64,000 nucleotides of DNA from Lineus longissimus (taxonomy: Eukaryota; Nemertea; Pilidiophora; Heteronemertea; Lineidae), in contig NC_088318.1 of assembly GCF_910592395.1 (NCBI RefSeq), forward strand, positions 2,292,001 through 2,356,000, written 5' to 3'. Under the pieces are notes generated by a model that did not search any database, had not been told where the DNA came from, and saw only the letters and a program-made list of their open reading frames with translations. The position numbers and the translations under genes are program-made. Shown here piece by piece: positions 26,701 to 39,738 of this stretch (position 1 is the first letter of the stretch; every line of letters begins with the position of its first letter).

Positions 26701-28381
26701 ACATTTACTCAAGCAGGACAGTGATTTCATGGTGATCTCTGGCTAATTTCGTTTCTGTTTCAGTTCTTATTCCTTGCTCCTTGTTTAAGAAGTGCTCCAC
26801 TCCAGTGGACACAAGGACAGGTTTTGAAAGACAATCTAGACAAACATTTTAGGCAACTCGAGCAGCTGATCTTCAACACTGAGGAATAAAGCTTGAAATT
26901 AGAATCAGCCATGGCAAATTCCTCTGACCACAAAATCTCAGACTAAAAGGACTTTGGGAAAGCAATACTTCGGAGAATTATAAGAGGAATTTGGGAAACC
27001 ATAAGGAAAGTAACAGGAAATGATTATTGTTGGGAACACAGTAGCCAGTAACCGAAACAAGGCTTTCTTGTAGGGCTCCAGTCTGGGATCTACCAGAAGG
27101 GAATAAGTGCTCTGTATGAAAACAAAAGTATTGCAAATGCTTATGAACACAGATAACTTGAACTTGGAAGGGCAAATTAACATCTTGAGGTCACAAGAAT
27201 CTTGGAAAGAAAAAGGAACGTAGCAGGAAATATGAATATTCGAGTTAAGTTCCTGAAAGAAGGGACACATTAAAGGCTTTGACATAGCCAAGGATGGGTG
27301 CAATAGATCTGTGTTGTTTTGGGAGTAAGAGTGAGTAGGCTGAGTATGTCATGAAGTGTGCAAAATCTTGGTCAGCTTTGAGTGGAATGGCCTGTACTTG
27401 GCCTACACCTTATAGAAATGATAATTAACCCTCAATGCTTTGAAGTCAACTTCAGTAATAACAGTGAACACATGGGTGCAGAAAACGATCTGCTTTATAC
27501 TGTATTATCCACCTTTCAGTATATTGAGCACTCTAAAGCTAACTTTTGTTTTCAGAAAGGTTTCTGTGGAGCTTTTGTTTTAAAGAGCCGGTTAATAGAC
27601 CTTGGCCACATGGTGTCAGGAACAATCAGGTGGTTTTGTCCTTATAGAGGGATATCCTGGTCTTAATAAGGGAAAGGGGTGAGGGTTCTTTAGGCTGGGG
27701 TTGAGGGCTGATCAGCCTAATGGGGGTAACAAGAGGAGCTTTGTCAGCAAAAGCCAACAGTTTTCTTTGTGTATGAACAGCCATAAAAATGACCCTAGCT
27801 GTTTTGATCAGATTACAGACTGTTTAAGTTCATTATGGCTATATCATGTGGAAAACAAAAAGTTAGCCATTTTCTGCTGACTTTGTTGCATTTTACAGGC
27901 ATTTACTGCCTGGGTCTTATATCAGAGTTTTCCTTCTCCTGGACTGGTTGCCTATTAGGGCTAAAGCATGATGATAGGGGGTCATTAAAATAAGCAAATG
28001 GTCTTCCTTTTAGCGAATTTTTCAAGGCCGGAGAGGCTTTGATAACCAGAGAAAGGCAAAATCAAGCAGACAAAAACCCAAAGGAAATTGGTACATTGTA
28101 AAGGTTCGTTTAGGTCTCATTACCACCAATGTAAGGTAATCAGAGTTACTGATAAAAAAAACTGTGAAAGACCGCCTGTTGTTGGCACCTTGGAGCCGGA
28201 ACAGGTGGACAACTGTGGGCAACATGTAAGAGAGACCATGGGTTGGGCTCCATGGGCCGTCAAAAATCAGTCTTGTTTGTCACAGAAGTCCATGCCCCTG
28301 TCCACGTAATTTTGTAAACGAGTGTTGACCATGAAATTCAGAATTCAATAATTAATAATTATTACAAATCCCCTGATTTTG

Positions 28382-28569
28382 CTGCTCTTATACTGTCCAA
28401 GGATCAAGCTAGAATTTACGGAATCTCAAAACCTTGAGACCATTTTTTATTTTACTGAAAAAGGGGGTGCCAAAAATCTCAAAAACCTTTATTTCTAAAA
28501 GAGTATGTTTCGGTAAGGATATTGTTGATTCTACTGATTTATACTGGACCAAGGATCAAGCTATATTTC
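28382..28569. repeat. Pair of related 35-bp segments about 153 bp apart
   Basis: GCTCTTATACTGTCCAAGGA, continuing TCAAGCTAGAATTT, at 28382 is matched by a closely similar stretch at 28535 that also contains CCAAGGATCAAGCTA. It may be part of an older duplication. Confidence 0.45.
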
Positions 28570-28745
28570 TCTGGCAGGTGTGCTGGAACAACATCGATTG
28601 TCCACATCATGAATCAGTAAGGGGTGTTTTCTTAAGGGTTTGTCCCTTAATATGACAGTTTGTTTAAGTACCCTCATTAACCATGGGGAACTCTTCAAAT
28701 CTGGCTTGCTCCCTCATTTATAGTAAGTCCAACTTAACTTGAGCA

Positions 28746-28950
28746 AAGAACACAATACAGTCACATTGCATAATGCTCCATTGTTTTTGCTCAATGCACG
28801 TGATACAGATTGCTTCAAACCCTTTTGTTCAGTCCATGTTCAAAGAACCACTACTGCAATACACTCAATGTACACAATGCACTTCTGTTTTGATCAACTT
28901 AGTATGAGGTCAAATCACTTTGAACCCTTGTCTAAAACAAACACATTGAA
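28746..28950. repeat. Imperfect tandem duplication of about 100 bp
   Basis: AAGAACAC-AATACAGTCA, then a TGTTTTTGCTCAAT-like stretch, then TTCAAACCCTTTTGT is repeated as AAGAACCACT, CTGTTTTGATCAACT and TTTGAACCCTTGTCT. Similarity is moderate and there is no coding signal. Confidence 0.4.
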
Positions 28951-29259
28951 AAGGGACCAAGTGGTTCATTTGATCCCTGACATGTGTTTTGGACCCTTAA
29001 TCGTTGTGATTTACTGATTAGTTAGCATCTGGTCTCCTCCCAGCAGGTTATTAGATGTGATGTTTTTCTTGTGTTTTGGGGACACTTGACTAAAGACAGG
29101 TGTCTTGGAGGAGGCCTTCCCATCACTGTATTCTTTGTCTTGAATTTTGACCGTGGTGTTCTCTTTTGCCTTGTCAAGTGCCATCCTAGCTTTGCCAGAA
29201 TAATAGATCTATGTAATGTGGGGCTTTTCATACTAAAAGCTTCTTGTTACAGAATGAAA

Positions 29260-29322
29260 TAGCTAAATGGTAGAGCAATGGACTGGCAATCTAAACATTC
29301 AAATCCCAGTCCAGCCGACTTC
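29260..29322 (+). mobile_element. tRNA-derived SINE relic
   Basis: The A-box-like TAGCTAAATGGTAGAGCA (29260-29277) is followed by GACTGGCAATC and the B-box-like ATTCAAATCC (29297-29306), then a GACTTCTTTCTGC tail. The variable-loop region is shortened relative to a tRNA, so it is a pseudogene or SINE head, not a functional tRNA. Confidence 0.55.
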
Positions 29323-32300
29323 TTTCTGCTTCAAATGTGCCAACATTAGCAACTTTATCGATTAAAGGCATAATGAGTGAAATGAGTATGGATGGAATTA
29401 ATGTGCAAGTTTACAATTCCATTTCTTGAAGGCGGTAAAAGTGTCCTGTGAACTACATGTATATTAGCCTGTTCCTTGTTCGTCTGATGTACATGCTGAG
29501 AAACAAGTTCATTCTCAGCTGAAATAAGAAAGATTTGCCTGAAATATAAAAGAATTTATGATTTATTGAAAACACAAGTGCATTTCTCCCCAAAATAGCA
29601 CCGAAAGATAAAAGAAATTGAACAGTTCCAAACGCTTTGTGAAAATGGTCAATTATTTTTCAACACCTTTCTCCATCTCAAACAGTAGCTTGAGAGTTTT
29701 GATCAATTTCACATGCTCCAGTGTCCGAGCATCATACATACAGGAGAAGTTGTGCACAATGTGACAATTAGTCGTTAAACATTGTGATCATCAGAGTGTG
29801 GTGGTCGGTGCACTCGGGCCGAGCGAGGACAAAGGCGTGGCAGGCCGAACCTTTGTTCCAGCAGGTCCTTCCCCTGCCAAGCAAACTAGAATCGTAAAAG
29901 ATGGGACGGTATAATTACAGTGTCCATGCGTGGTTTGATTGTGATACTGGCAGTCCAGGTGCTCAGCATCATCCGCCATTGTCACCTTGACCAAGGTCAT
30001 TGTCTAGAGGACAAACATGGCCAGATTCCTGCACATAAAGGTCATCCTGGGCTTTGTAAGCCTGACATCGATTTCCTTGGCTCGGGGCTGCAAGGTGATC
30101 GCGCGACTTCCGCAGGTTGTTTGCGATGACCGCTGACCTGACGCGGACCTGCTGCTGGACGCGGGGCTGTCACATGACTTATGCTTGATTCCCTCGGACT
30201 TACCAATTGTCCATTTAATTTCAATAAGTGGTAAACTCCGGTGCAGAATCATTTAAGGAAGTGAGGAATAAAGCGAGATGACCTTTGTCCAGTTTCAATA
30301 AATCGTGGACAGAATCATTGAATGGAACTTTTGGAATTTGAGACGAATGAGAATTTGAGAATTCAGAAGCCTTCATACTTAAATCAAGCAAATATTTAAG
30401 GGTCAATCGTCCGATGCCTCAGGTGTGAGTTTTCATCCGAATGCCAGCATCACAATCAATGTTTCTGTCGCACGATTTTGGACGCCGGTACAATGGATTA
30501 TGGGAGGAAGACGCTGAGACGCTCTCCAAACAGAAAAGGGAAAATCAACAGAGGAATTTTGATCGTCGGTGGTGTTATCTGATGCTGGGATTTTGCTAGT
30601 GGCGCTGTTTCGTCCACATCAGTAGTATGAATAGGATACAGGGGAAGATGGTTCCTCGGCAAATAACGCAGCGATTTGACGTGACGCATCAAATATTTTC
30701 TTATTGCTTGATGGTGTCGGTTGCATTTGACGGGTGGAAGAATGCTAGGCTTCCCCTTCATCCCATGGGAAAGCAGGAGTATAGTTTCTGCAAACATATG
30801 ATCTGTCACAGTCCTGGACATTAAGCAAAAATATGCATATCAAACGATTAAAAAGCAATCAGCTCATAAAGCCTACAAAATTGACTAAATATTTATCAAT
30901 CTAAGGCCATGTCTTTTAGGTGACCAGAGCTTCCTTTTTAGAAAATCTTACTTGAGTTTGATATACTGTTAAAAGAAACTTCGTTACCCTGTTTAGGGGT
31001 GACCTGAAAATTGTCAAATGGAGTGAAAAAAGAACAGGTGAACACCAGAACAAACTCATCCATCCTGAAAAAGCTTCCCATAGAAAAGATGATGTTACAG
31101 GTGGTGGACCTTGCTACGAAAACAGCAGCATTATGTCGTATGTTGACAATCCAGCATCATCGGTACCTGCCCGGAGGAACGGAGCATCCACGCAGGTTGC
31201 AGTGTCACATTCCTAAAGATACAGTCGGCCGAAAATAGCTTGAACAAACATCAGGATTACGAGAGATCAAAGGATGGCAAGATTTTTGCGACTTCTCCAA
31301 ACGAATACTCCATTTTCCATTGTGTTTGTCGAGGTCTACAAAATATCTTTTTGGGATGTGATTCAGTGATTGAGATATTTTTTATCACTGACGGTCTAGA
31401 CATGTCATCCCGAAAAGAACACCTATTAGGTCTTTAGGCTGGCACCGTCCGTTCATAAATTCAAAAACTGCGAGTTTCAACAATACTGTTGTGTAGACTG
31501 GTTTACACATGCTATGAATGTCAATTCTCAGTAAATTTGCATGCATTATGTGCACTACAGCAGTCGTTTACTGATATTTACCTGAGCCACAATAAAAAAA
31601 CATAGAACACAAACAGCATAGGACTTTATTAGTCTTACAACACAAATAGATCATTGTTGTAAAGGGTTAAGTGACCACCTCTGTCACTGACGTTTTCGAC
31701 ACTTGTCTTGACCTCACAACCACCTTGCTATTACGTCACAAGCTGCTGAAACAGGTCCCTAGCACAATAGCCAATCAGGAAGATATTCACATCACAACAA
31801 GGGTCCAACCTGTGTCGTTGGCAGGTCATTCAATGGGATGTCCAAGCCAAAACACCACCAGCTTCACAGCTACAAAGTGTCACAAAAACGCTTCTATACT
31901 TTCCTAATTTTGATTACCTCAACGGGTATAAATCATTCACCAAAACGCTGTAAATTGTGAGTGAGATCAGTTAATAACAGTCGATTCGATCAAATAAGTA
32001 TTGATCACATGCAGCGGTGCCTGAGATTTAGTAAATATATCATTTATACTTGAGTGGTAATTCATAATCAAAGTGTGTAATCTTTTCTGTGTCACTCAGT
32101 ACATCTTCTAGTTACATCTTCTAGCAATCAGACCTGACTTGTCCGATGTGACAATTTGTCCACCATCGTCAATTGACCTTTACAAATGTCATTGACACAT
32201 TGGATCCTAATTTGATTTTGTTGGTCAACATCTAGCTCAATAGTCCAGATTTCTTCTGATCACTCGTGTTTCTTGGGCTAACATGATCGGTGGCTGATCG

Positions 32301-34309
32301 AAGTGGGTGGATTATAGGATAGTGCTGCTGGGTTTATCCCAAGGTGGCTGGAACTGAGGAAAGAAATATTATAGTTCTATTATATATCTCCTTCATTGGA
32401 ATGGAAAAGTTTAATTTGAAAATAGTTAAGATGGACAATTTTTTTTCTGGCAGAGTCACGCGGAGCCAGGACTTTGAGAAAGATGCATATTGGGCATGAA
32501 GATTTCAGTTTCCAGTCAGATTTGTCTATGATATATTTCAAACAAACAATCAAAAATCAGTTTATAAAGTGTATATTTGTTCTGCCTGAGGGGCCAAGCA
32601 ACAAGAAGTGTAAGTCAAATATTTGATCCAAGACTTTGGCGCCTTTTGATAAAAATCAAGGCCCCTGGCATTCATGGTAACTGATCCAGTACTTTATCAT
32701 AACATTGGTCAAGCTTATTCAGGGCCTATTACACCTGAAATAGCAGACCCATCCATGCAAATACAGTTCCTAACTTAACCTGATTGGGTGTCACATGACC
32801 TTATTGACTGTCACATGTCACAATACTTACATTTAAACATATAAGCCTTTATCCCTGTCTAATATGGCATAAGGACAACAGAGAAACAAGTGTAACTGAC
32901 CCCAAACAATGGATTGTTCAATCACCATGTGTTTTGGTTCTGAACGCTAAAAAAACAGCGTTTTCCCAAAAATGCAAATAATGGGAATTAGCTCTGGGTT
33001 GCATTTGATTTGCTGTTGCAGTTTGTTACCAAGCTAATTCAATTGAAATGTAAAAATGAACATTTTATCACAAATTCAGTGTTTATTTAAGGATTGCAAG
33101 TGGAACCAATGCATAACTGAATTAAATGAATGGGATTTGGGGTCAACTGTTGTGATTTTTGAAGGTAGTGGTATTGAGGGATATTGCACAGAACAGTGCC
33201 CAGGTCTAGAATGGCTACAAAAGTTTCCCTCCGTTTCCTTTGCTATACAGCCCCTGCAGACAAAACTGTGGTTTCCCTGTCAACAGGAAAGAAACTGCTT
33301 AGTTGCTGAAGGTTAGATGAGGAACAAGCGTCACAACTTTCTTACAACTGAAAGATTTAGTGAAAGGAAATGATAATTTTCTCAATATTTCTTCAAAAAT
33401 ATCTCAAGGCTGTGCTCAGTGGGGTAGTGGGCTGCTGCCTCCCCAAGACGCCTCTGAAAAAAATCATGGCCATCACTTAGTCGAGCAGGTCCACCAAGCT
33501 CAAGGAATGTACCAGCCTGAGGACAATAGCGGGAACATAGCGTCCCCCATCTGTGGGATAGACATTTGTTTGTATGATAACATTTAAAGGTCCCAGCTTG
33601 AATGGGGGAGGCAAGGCGGTCCATTCAACCTGTCCCTTTAAACCTACTTACCCCTCACTGACCTCTCAGTGCAATTCCACCTGTTGCATCTCCAGGCATT
33701 GCTTGTCCATTCCATGTCAACTTCGACCAAAATAAACACACATTTCTGTAAAGAAAACACAGTCGATTTTATCCAATATCTGTTGAATCAGAACCACCCT
33801 TGAACCCATCCTAAGCTGACCAGGACTGTCCCACACATTCTGTACAGGAAGTCCACTGGAGATTCTGACCAACTCTTATTGAAATTGACCATGATTGTTC
33901 TATAGATTTCAAGTCAAATTGGTCAGAAATATCTACACAATTTACACAGTTGCACAGAGAAATGTACACACAAACCAAGCCAAGTAAAAATGAAATTTTT
34001 GAAATAGAAGCTTGACAAGGGACAATGCCTTATCAGTGTTCCCATCACAGAGGAACAGGTCCTACACAATGCTCATTCAGGAGACCATGACCAGCGATCA
34101 TCAGCACAATGAAACATTCCCAGGGATTTCCATTCTCACATTCACATCACAGGGAACAGGTTGTTCTTGTTATACAATACCGGAGCCTGCACCCAATTTT
34201 ACCCCTTTGTCAGATTATCGTGTATTTTTCTGCAGCGTTAGCAATTTTTGCTCAATTTCTTCATCATTCACAAAATAATTGGACTCATGTTTGACGCTTT
34301 TACTGCATA
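29323..34309. other. No gene supported
   Basis: There is a moderately GC-richer patch at about 29810-30170 but no exon that I can recognise on either strand. No repeat stands out by eye. Confidence 0.55.
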
Positions 34310-35660
34310 ATTAGTTCTCGATACCCTTCCTGAATTTTCTTTAGTGTGAGACGTTGTCAGAAACTACCCCACCCACTCTTTCATGCAGTGAATTGCTCTA
34401 CATTCTCCTCTAATTTGGGCCCTTTCTCACACAAAGTTTGACCCGAAAATCAACCTCTTTTAAGGACCTGTACCAGTGATGTCAAAGCCTGCCCTTTCCT
34501 GTACAAATACTATTTAATTAGGTTCTGGTACCCTCCCTGAATCTGCTCTAGTGTGAAACGTTGTCAAACATTTCTCCATCACACTAACAAGCAATAATAT
34601 TTCTAATTTGCAGCCAATTAAAACCCTTTCTTATCCTCTAAAAGGGTCTCCTTACCTAACTGAAACTGAATTAGAAAAGAAACTGTCATTCCCTACTTCT
34701 GAATTATCAAACGAAATCTTAATTCTTGATATTTGGAACCCTTCAAGATACTTGAACTTGATAATGGCCTGACCTAAAAAAAAGTGCAAACATCTTACAA
34801 ATTCGCCACAAACTTCATGTCACATAGTGTCTTGCAGAGGACCTTCTGAAAGTTTTTGTGTTCCCCATCTTCAGTGAACCAACGCGAGAGACATTGGGAC
34901 ATTCACTAGATAATACTTTGTCAAATCTTAAAATGGACTGTAGGTTAAAGGAGCAACAACCCATATCCCTTTTCAACGCATCCTCATATCTGAATTCAAA
35001 CATTTTCACAGGATCCACACATCCTCCCAAGAAAACTTCTTCCCAACACCCGCACACACATCCGTATCTCAATATACATGTATTTGGTTTGGGCCCTTTC
35101 TCAGGCCCCTGATGGGAGAGATAATGAAGCAATAACATACTCAATCAGTAGCCCCGGCCTTCACTTCGACAATCTCACTTCATTCAAGGGTTAATGATTA
35201 GGTCCCTTCCTGGTAGGAACGAAAATGACTTCTTCCCAAAACAGGAATCTTTCATAGATTTCCCAAGGAACCCTTAGGCCCTGCAACGTGACCTGAAACA
35301 GGTTTCTCTAAACTCCATAACTCATGCTGTGTCCTCCCATACATCACCTTACACCGATTTCCTTCCTATATAATTATATTTTGATACCCTTTTATAGCCT
35401 ACTCTAGCGTTAAACATTGTCAAAAACCACCCCTCCTACCACCTACGTATATCCCAGTATATTACCAACTTCATCAAGTTTCCTAATTGAGTCCCTTTCT
35501 CAACCTCCTACAGGGCCCTTCAATACCTGACCTAAAAATACACCTCTTCTTTTCGTGTTGAACTTTTTCTTTAGGAACCCTTAGGGCCTGGGAGTAGCCC
35601 TATATGACCTATATCAAATATGAAATGAAATTTTGACCCTTCTGAATCTCCTACTGTGCA
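34310..35660. repeat. Block of degenerate repeats, unit about 200 bp
   Basis: A module reading GATACCCTTCCTGAAT, then CTAGTGTGAAACGTTGTCA, then an ACCCC-rich part recurs near 34318, 34529 and 35381. A second part, reading GGGCCCTTTCTCA with GACCTAAAA downstream, recurs near 34427, 35090 and 35500. Copies differ at many positions. No coding sequence is seen. Confidence 0.6.
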
Positions 35661-36054
35661 ATCACAACACCTTGCGTAAAAATCTAGTTAAAATCCACCC
35701 ACGCGATAGCGTTAATTATCGTCGTAACAACCTGTGTTTTGTCGTGGCTTCGCGGCTGAAAAGGGCTGCGGGCTTGTGAAGGGACACCTTGATGTTACTG
35801 TAAGAGTGCATGCTCTTCCTGGGACCCTTGTAGGGGGTGGAGATATGACCTGAACGCTTTTGGTCCCTATTATCATGAGGAAGACAGCATCCATCATTTT
35901 CGGGTTCACTCTCGGAACCTGTGAAACTTTCAGGTGATGTTGCCAGGGTACCTAACTGATCGTCAGACTCCATTTTTCAGCAAAAGAGGCATGCGTGCAT
36001 TGCAACTTGTATCAGTGTGTTTAACAGAAGCATATTAATGCGATATAAATGCAA

Positions 36055-36285
36055 CCAGTAGGCCTAATATTTTAGGGAGGTACTCTGCGGGACAGTTGGA
36101 AAAAATCCAACTTGTAAGCAGAAGGTGAAGGGTTTGAGTTACTGTCAGTGCTACCCGGTACTTTCAACTTGCCCAAAAGGCCCAGTAGGCCTAACATTTT
36201 AGGGAAGTACTGTGTGGTACAGTGGGAAAAACTCCAATTTGTGATCAGAAGGGGGTGAGTTTGAGGCACTGAAAGTGCCACCTGA
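36055..36285 (+). repeat. Two SINE-like copies in tandem, period 127 bp
   Basis: Both copies begin CCAGTAGGCCTAA and share TTTAGGGARGTACT. They contain an A-box-like TGTGGTACAGTGGGA (clearer in copy 2) and a B-box-like GGGTTTGAGTTAC or variant. That arrangement suggests a decayed tRNA-derived element duplicated in place. The copies are about 75-80% alike by eye. Confidence 0.55.
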
Positions 36286-36297
36286 AATGGGCAGGTG
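36279..36297. promoter_or_regulatory. Inverted pair of Snail-type E-boxes
   Basis: CACCTG at 36279-36284 and CAGGTG at 36292-36297 are separated by 7 bases, at the right edge of the SINE-like pair. Such a pair could bind Snail-family or E-protein bHLH factors. There is no evidence of function. Confidence 0.3.
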
Positions 36298-36352
36298 TAG
36301 TGCAGTATGTGTGCTCCTTGAATTCCACAGCAGGTTTATGCATTAGACTATA

Positions 36353-36990
36353 GGAAATGACTGGCAAGCGCTTTTAGACTAATGTACAGTATGAGGCACT
36401 TGTCATTTTCATATTCACTGCCAGCCAGTGGATTGTACCTTTTAATTGAAATTATAGATTTACTTTTTCAGAATTCTTGCTTCCATTAAGGTTCCTTTCA
36501 TGATTTGTCTTTTCACGATGAAACCATGACAATGCAGCTGGAGGTTTTCCAGATGGCGAACAGAATCAGGCTTCAGCAAAAGACCCCACGAAGAACATGC
36601 TTTCTGCAAATAATTCAAGTTTGCCCTTATTGATGCTGTCCTTGGTTTCTACAGAAAATGTCTGGATGAGGCTGGGGAATGACTGGTAAGCATCTTGGCA
36701 CTGTACGTTTCAAATAAAATAATTGTCTTACACACTCTTACTCAAAATTCGCGCTTATATTTGTGATTTGTCTTTTCAGAAGAAACTGGGCCAATGTAAC
36801 TAGAGAACATAACCGGGCTACAGCAAAAAACCCAGAAAGGAGATGCAACCTGCAAAGAATTCCAACTTGATGTTGATGTTTTTCGAACTTGGTAGATAGA
36901 TGAGATACTCGCCCTTCAACAAGAGCTGTCTCCTGCAGAAGAAAGAAGCTGGACGGAGAGAGAGTACATTGAACTACATTTAAATGCACA
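36353..36990. repeat. Imperfect tandem duplication, period roughly 265-320 bp
   Basis: GGAATGACTGG at about 36353 recurs at 36676, and TGATTTGTCTTTTCA at 36502 recurs at 36766. In both, the second motif is followed by a similar stretch containing CAGCAAAA-ACCC and TGCAAA-AATTC. The two motifs give different spacings, so one copy has an internal deletion or insertion. Confidence 0.55.
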
Positions 36991-37451
36991 GCTATCATGT
37001 CAACAGTATTGATATTTTGAACTTGCCCTTCCTGCGATGAAGCTGTGTCATCTACATTTAATTCTGCCCTTCTCACAGACATCATGTAAGAGGAGCTGTT
37101 GTAAAGGGGAAAGTTTTTTCTTCCCAGTAAGTGATTGCCCGGACTTGGATTGAAAGAAGAACCTCCAAGATGGCAGGTGGCAGGATTCCACAGGGGAACC
37201 AGGAAACTATCTCTCCTAGGGTTCATTCTGCCCAACTTTCCCACAACCTGCAACAGTCTGGCACCGAAAAGATCATTGTTACATACGTATTATGAGAGCC
37301 TGTATGCATCCTCCCGTATCATGTCCAAAGGCAAATGTTGTCATTGAAGAGGTTAACCATAAAGAAAGGGGCAAGGGACAAAAATCTGGACCTGGAGGGC
37401 CTCAAGTATTTTCACTGAAAGCAGGTTTGCTATATGCTCCATATGAAAAGA

Positions 37452-37560
37452 TCTTATGATGTTATATCCCGTATGAAAGGGTCATGGTGTGATATTTTGT
37501 CTCGCAGTTTGAATGGGTCTCCGTATGATATTTTATCTTTTGAGGAAGGGTCTTTTGTGC
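37452..37560 (+). repeat. Short codon-phased repeat, period 30-36 bp
   Basis: In one frame the sequence gives SYDVISRMKG, SWCDILSRSLNG and SPYDILSFEEG in succession, with spacings of 30, 36 and 33 bases. All length differences are multiples of three. The frame belongs to a 62-codon open stretch (37434-37622) with no recognised domain. It may be a decayed minisatellite or the remnant of a repeat-bearing exon. Confidence 0.4.
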
Positions 37561-39625
37561 AGCGGATGTGTCTGGTCAAAGAGGTGCATATACACCTGTA
37601 TGTACACAGGAAAGGGGTCTAAACCCTTCCCGGGAAGAGTCGGGTCATTGTCATCAAATAAAGGGCTATTGGCGGAACATTAAGGCACATTTGCGGGAAA
37701 AATTCAATGAGGGGCATCCTTTTGATCAGGAAGCTTTGTCGGAGAGATGAGATTTTTCCGCTGGAGGTTGTAAATCTCATTTTGGCCCTTTTATCATGCA
37801 TTGGATGATTAGTCCCTTTTTGGCCCCTTTTTACCCCGCGGACGTCCCCTTTTACTGCGGATATTGGGTCTATCATAGATCATGTGAAAATTCATAACTT
37901 TGTGTTAGTTTTTCATTAGCTTGTGTCCCTTTAGGGTGTGTTACACTGGGGTTATGTGAAGTTATTTGATGGTGAAAAGGGTCGCAGGGCCACACTGTGA
38001 TTATCATGTCCTTTTTGATATATTTTCTAAGGGATCTTCGGGGAAGATGAAAAAAATCAAGAAGTTGCAGCTGCTCAGGTACAGTGTCAATATTGATGAC
38101 CTTTTGGCTCCTGGGAGGTGGGATGCTGGAGCCCTTATATTAGGAATGTTGTCACCCTCAAGCTTGTTAACTAGAGATGTGCTGCGATACACAACTGATG
38201 TAGGCCCTACTCATCAGATTTTGTGGAAACTTTGTTTGAGAAGGTTGTGTATAAAAGTGTGATATGAGGTTTTACATCATTTACATATTTATTCTTGCCT
38301 TCTACCGCTGAAAATAACAAAAACTAAAAAATAACAAAAGCCAGCTAATGGAACAACACCAAACAGAACGTTTCAAGAAAATTCGGCAAATAGTTGTCGA
38401 AGCAGTTTTAGTTCAATGGATTCCAGCAGGCTTGTGAAATTACATGTAGTTCACGAGTGAAAAAAGCTGATTGTGCCAATTAATTAGAAACCTTGCCCTA
38501 CCCTATATAATGTTGCAAAAAATCTTTAATCTTTTGTTTGAAATCTCTGAAAGTGGCCCATGCATTCCATGATTAATGAATGGTGTCTGGATATATGTTT
38601 TAGAGCGTTCTTGGTTTGGAGGTTGGCCAGAATGACATTGTTATGCACAAAACATGAAAGCGAAATTACTGAGATAATTATCGGGTATCGAACATCATTA
38701 AAGGTCATTTTAAACATGTTTCCTTTCAAGGTCCGATCCTGGTCAACAAATGATTCTTTCATGATTAAACAACGGTGCAGATCAACCACTTTGGGTGTGA
38801 GTTTTAGCCTTGTAACTACAGGTCAAAATGTCTATTACTTTTGAAAAAAGTGAAAGTGATTTCCATCCTTAGTTTTCTACAAACTTTGTACAATTCTTTG
38901 CCAAAATATACAATATTTTACCTCCACTAAAGGAAAAATTACCCTTTCTGAAATACTGCGTCTGTTTTGTGGCCGCACCAACTTATCGGCTGCTAATTAC
39001 AGCCCCAGCATCTGTAGCTGCTGATCCCGACAATGACCAGTCTGACCTGAATTGACCAAAAGTGGTCTTGTCCAAAAAATGACAAAGATATTGTCCTTTG
39101 TAGGTAGGAATTCAGTTTTCAGTGTTGGCTAATTATGGTCAATAAACTATACTGCCACATCTGCGGCCACTGACCTTACATCTTGTGATTATGATGCGTC
39201 CCAGCCACACCTGGCCACGCCTTACATCCCATAAACCAATCAAATCTCAATTATTGCCCAATCATGGACTCTCAAGCGAAGATAATGACAATGCCCAATA
39301 ATTACCCAGATTCTTCCAAAATCGTTTTTAAGGGAAAGTGTTGCTGAATTGTAATACATCACCTCTTGTTTTTGTTGTCGTCAAAAAGAAGATTTTGCAC
39401 CTGTTGTTTAAAAGAAAACTGAACATGTGTTGTGTGGTTGGTGAAGGATCCAATGCGCCTGATGATTTTTATATCATGAAGGTGATATATGTGTTTAATC
39501 CTTCTGGGACAGATCCAAAAGATAAACTTGTCTTAAGAGTATAAAGAAAGGGAATAGTTAAACACAAGAGTTGTAGATCAAAGATTCAGACACTGCTGTT
39601 ATCTCTAGAAAGGAGTTACATTTTT
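37561..39625. other. No gene supported
   Basis: The left part (37600-38000) has many GGGTC and GGCCCCTTTT stretches suggesting decayed repeats. The remainder is AT-rich and featureless. Confidence 0.5.
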
Positions 39626-39667
39626 AGCTCACCTCTTAGCAGAGGTGAGCTTATCCCATACCGTGGC

Positions 39668-39676
39668 GTCCGTCGT

Positions 39677-39738
<62 letters not shown>

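Larger units (their letters stand above)
13132..28381. other. No gene supported; gene-desert sequence
   Basis: The longest open stretch (24557-25021, 154 codons) begins at TTG and has no recognisable motif. The region holds poly-G runs, the inverted repeat at 20662, a CCACCAGGTGGA motif at 18381 and AT-rich single-copy-looking sequence. Confidence 0.6.

Noticed and set aside
36738-37253. 171-codon open frame on the minus strand
   Set aside because: It begins at a non-ATG codon or in repeat DNA, overlaps the imperfect tandem duplication and has no recognisable motif.
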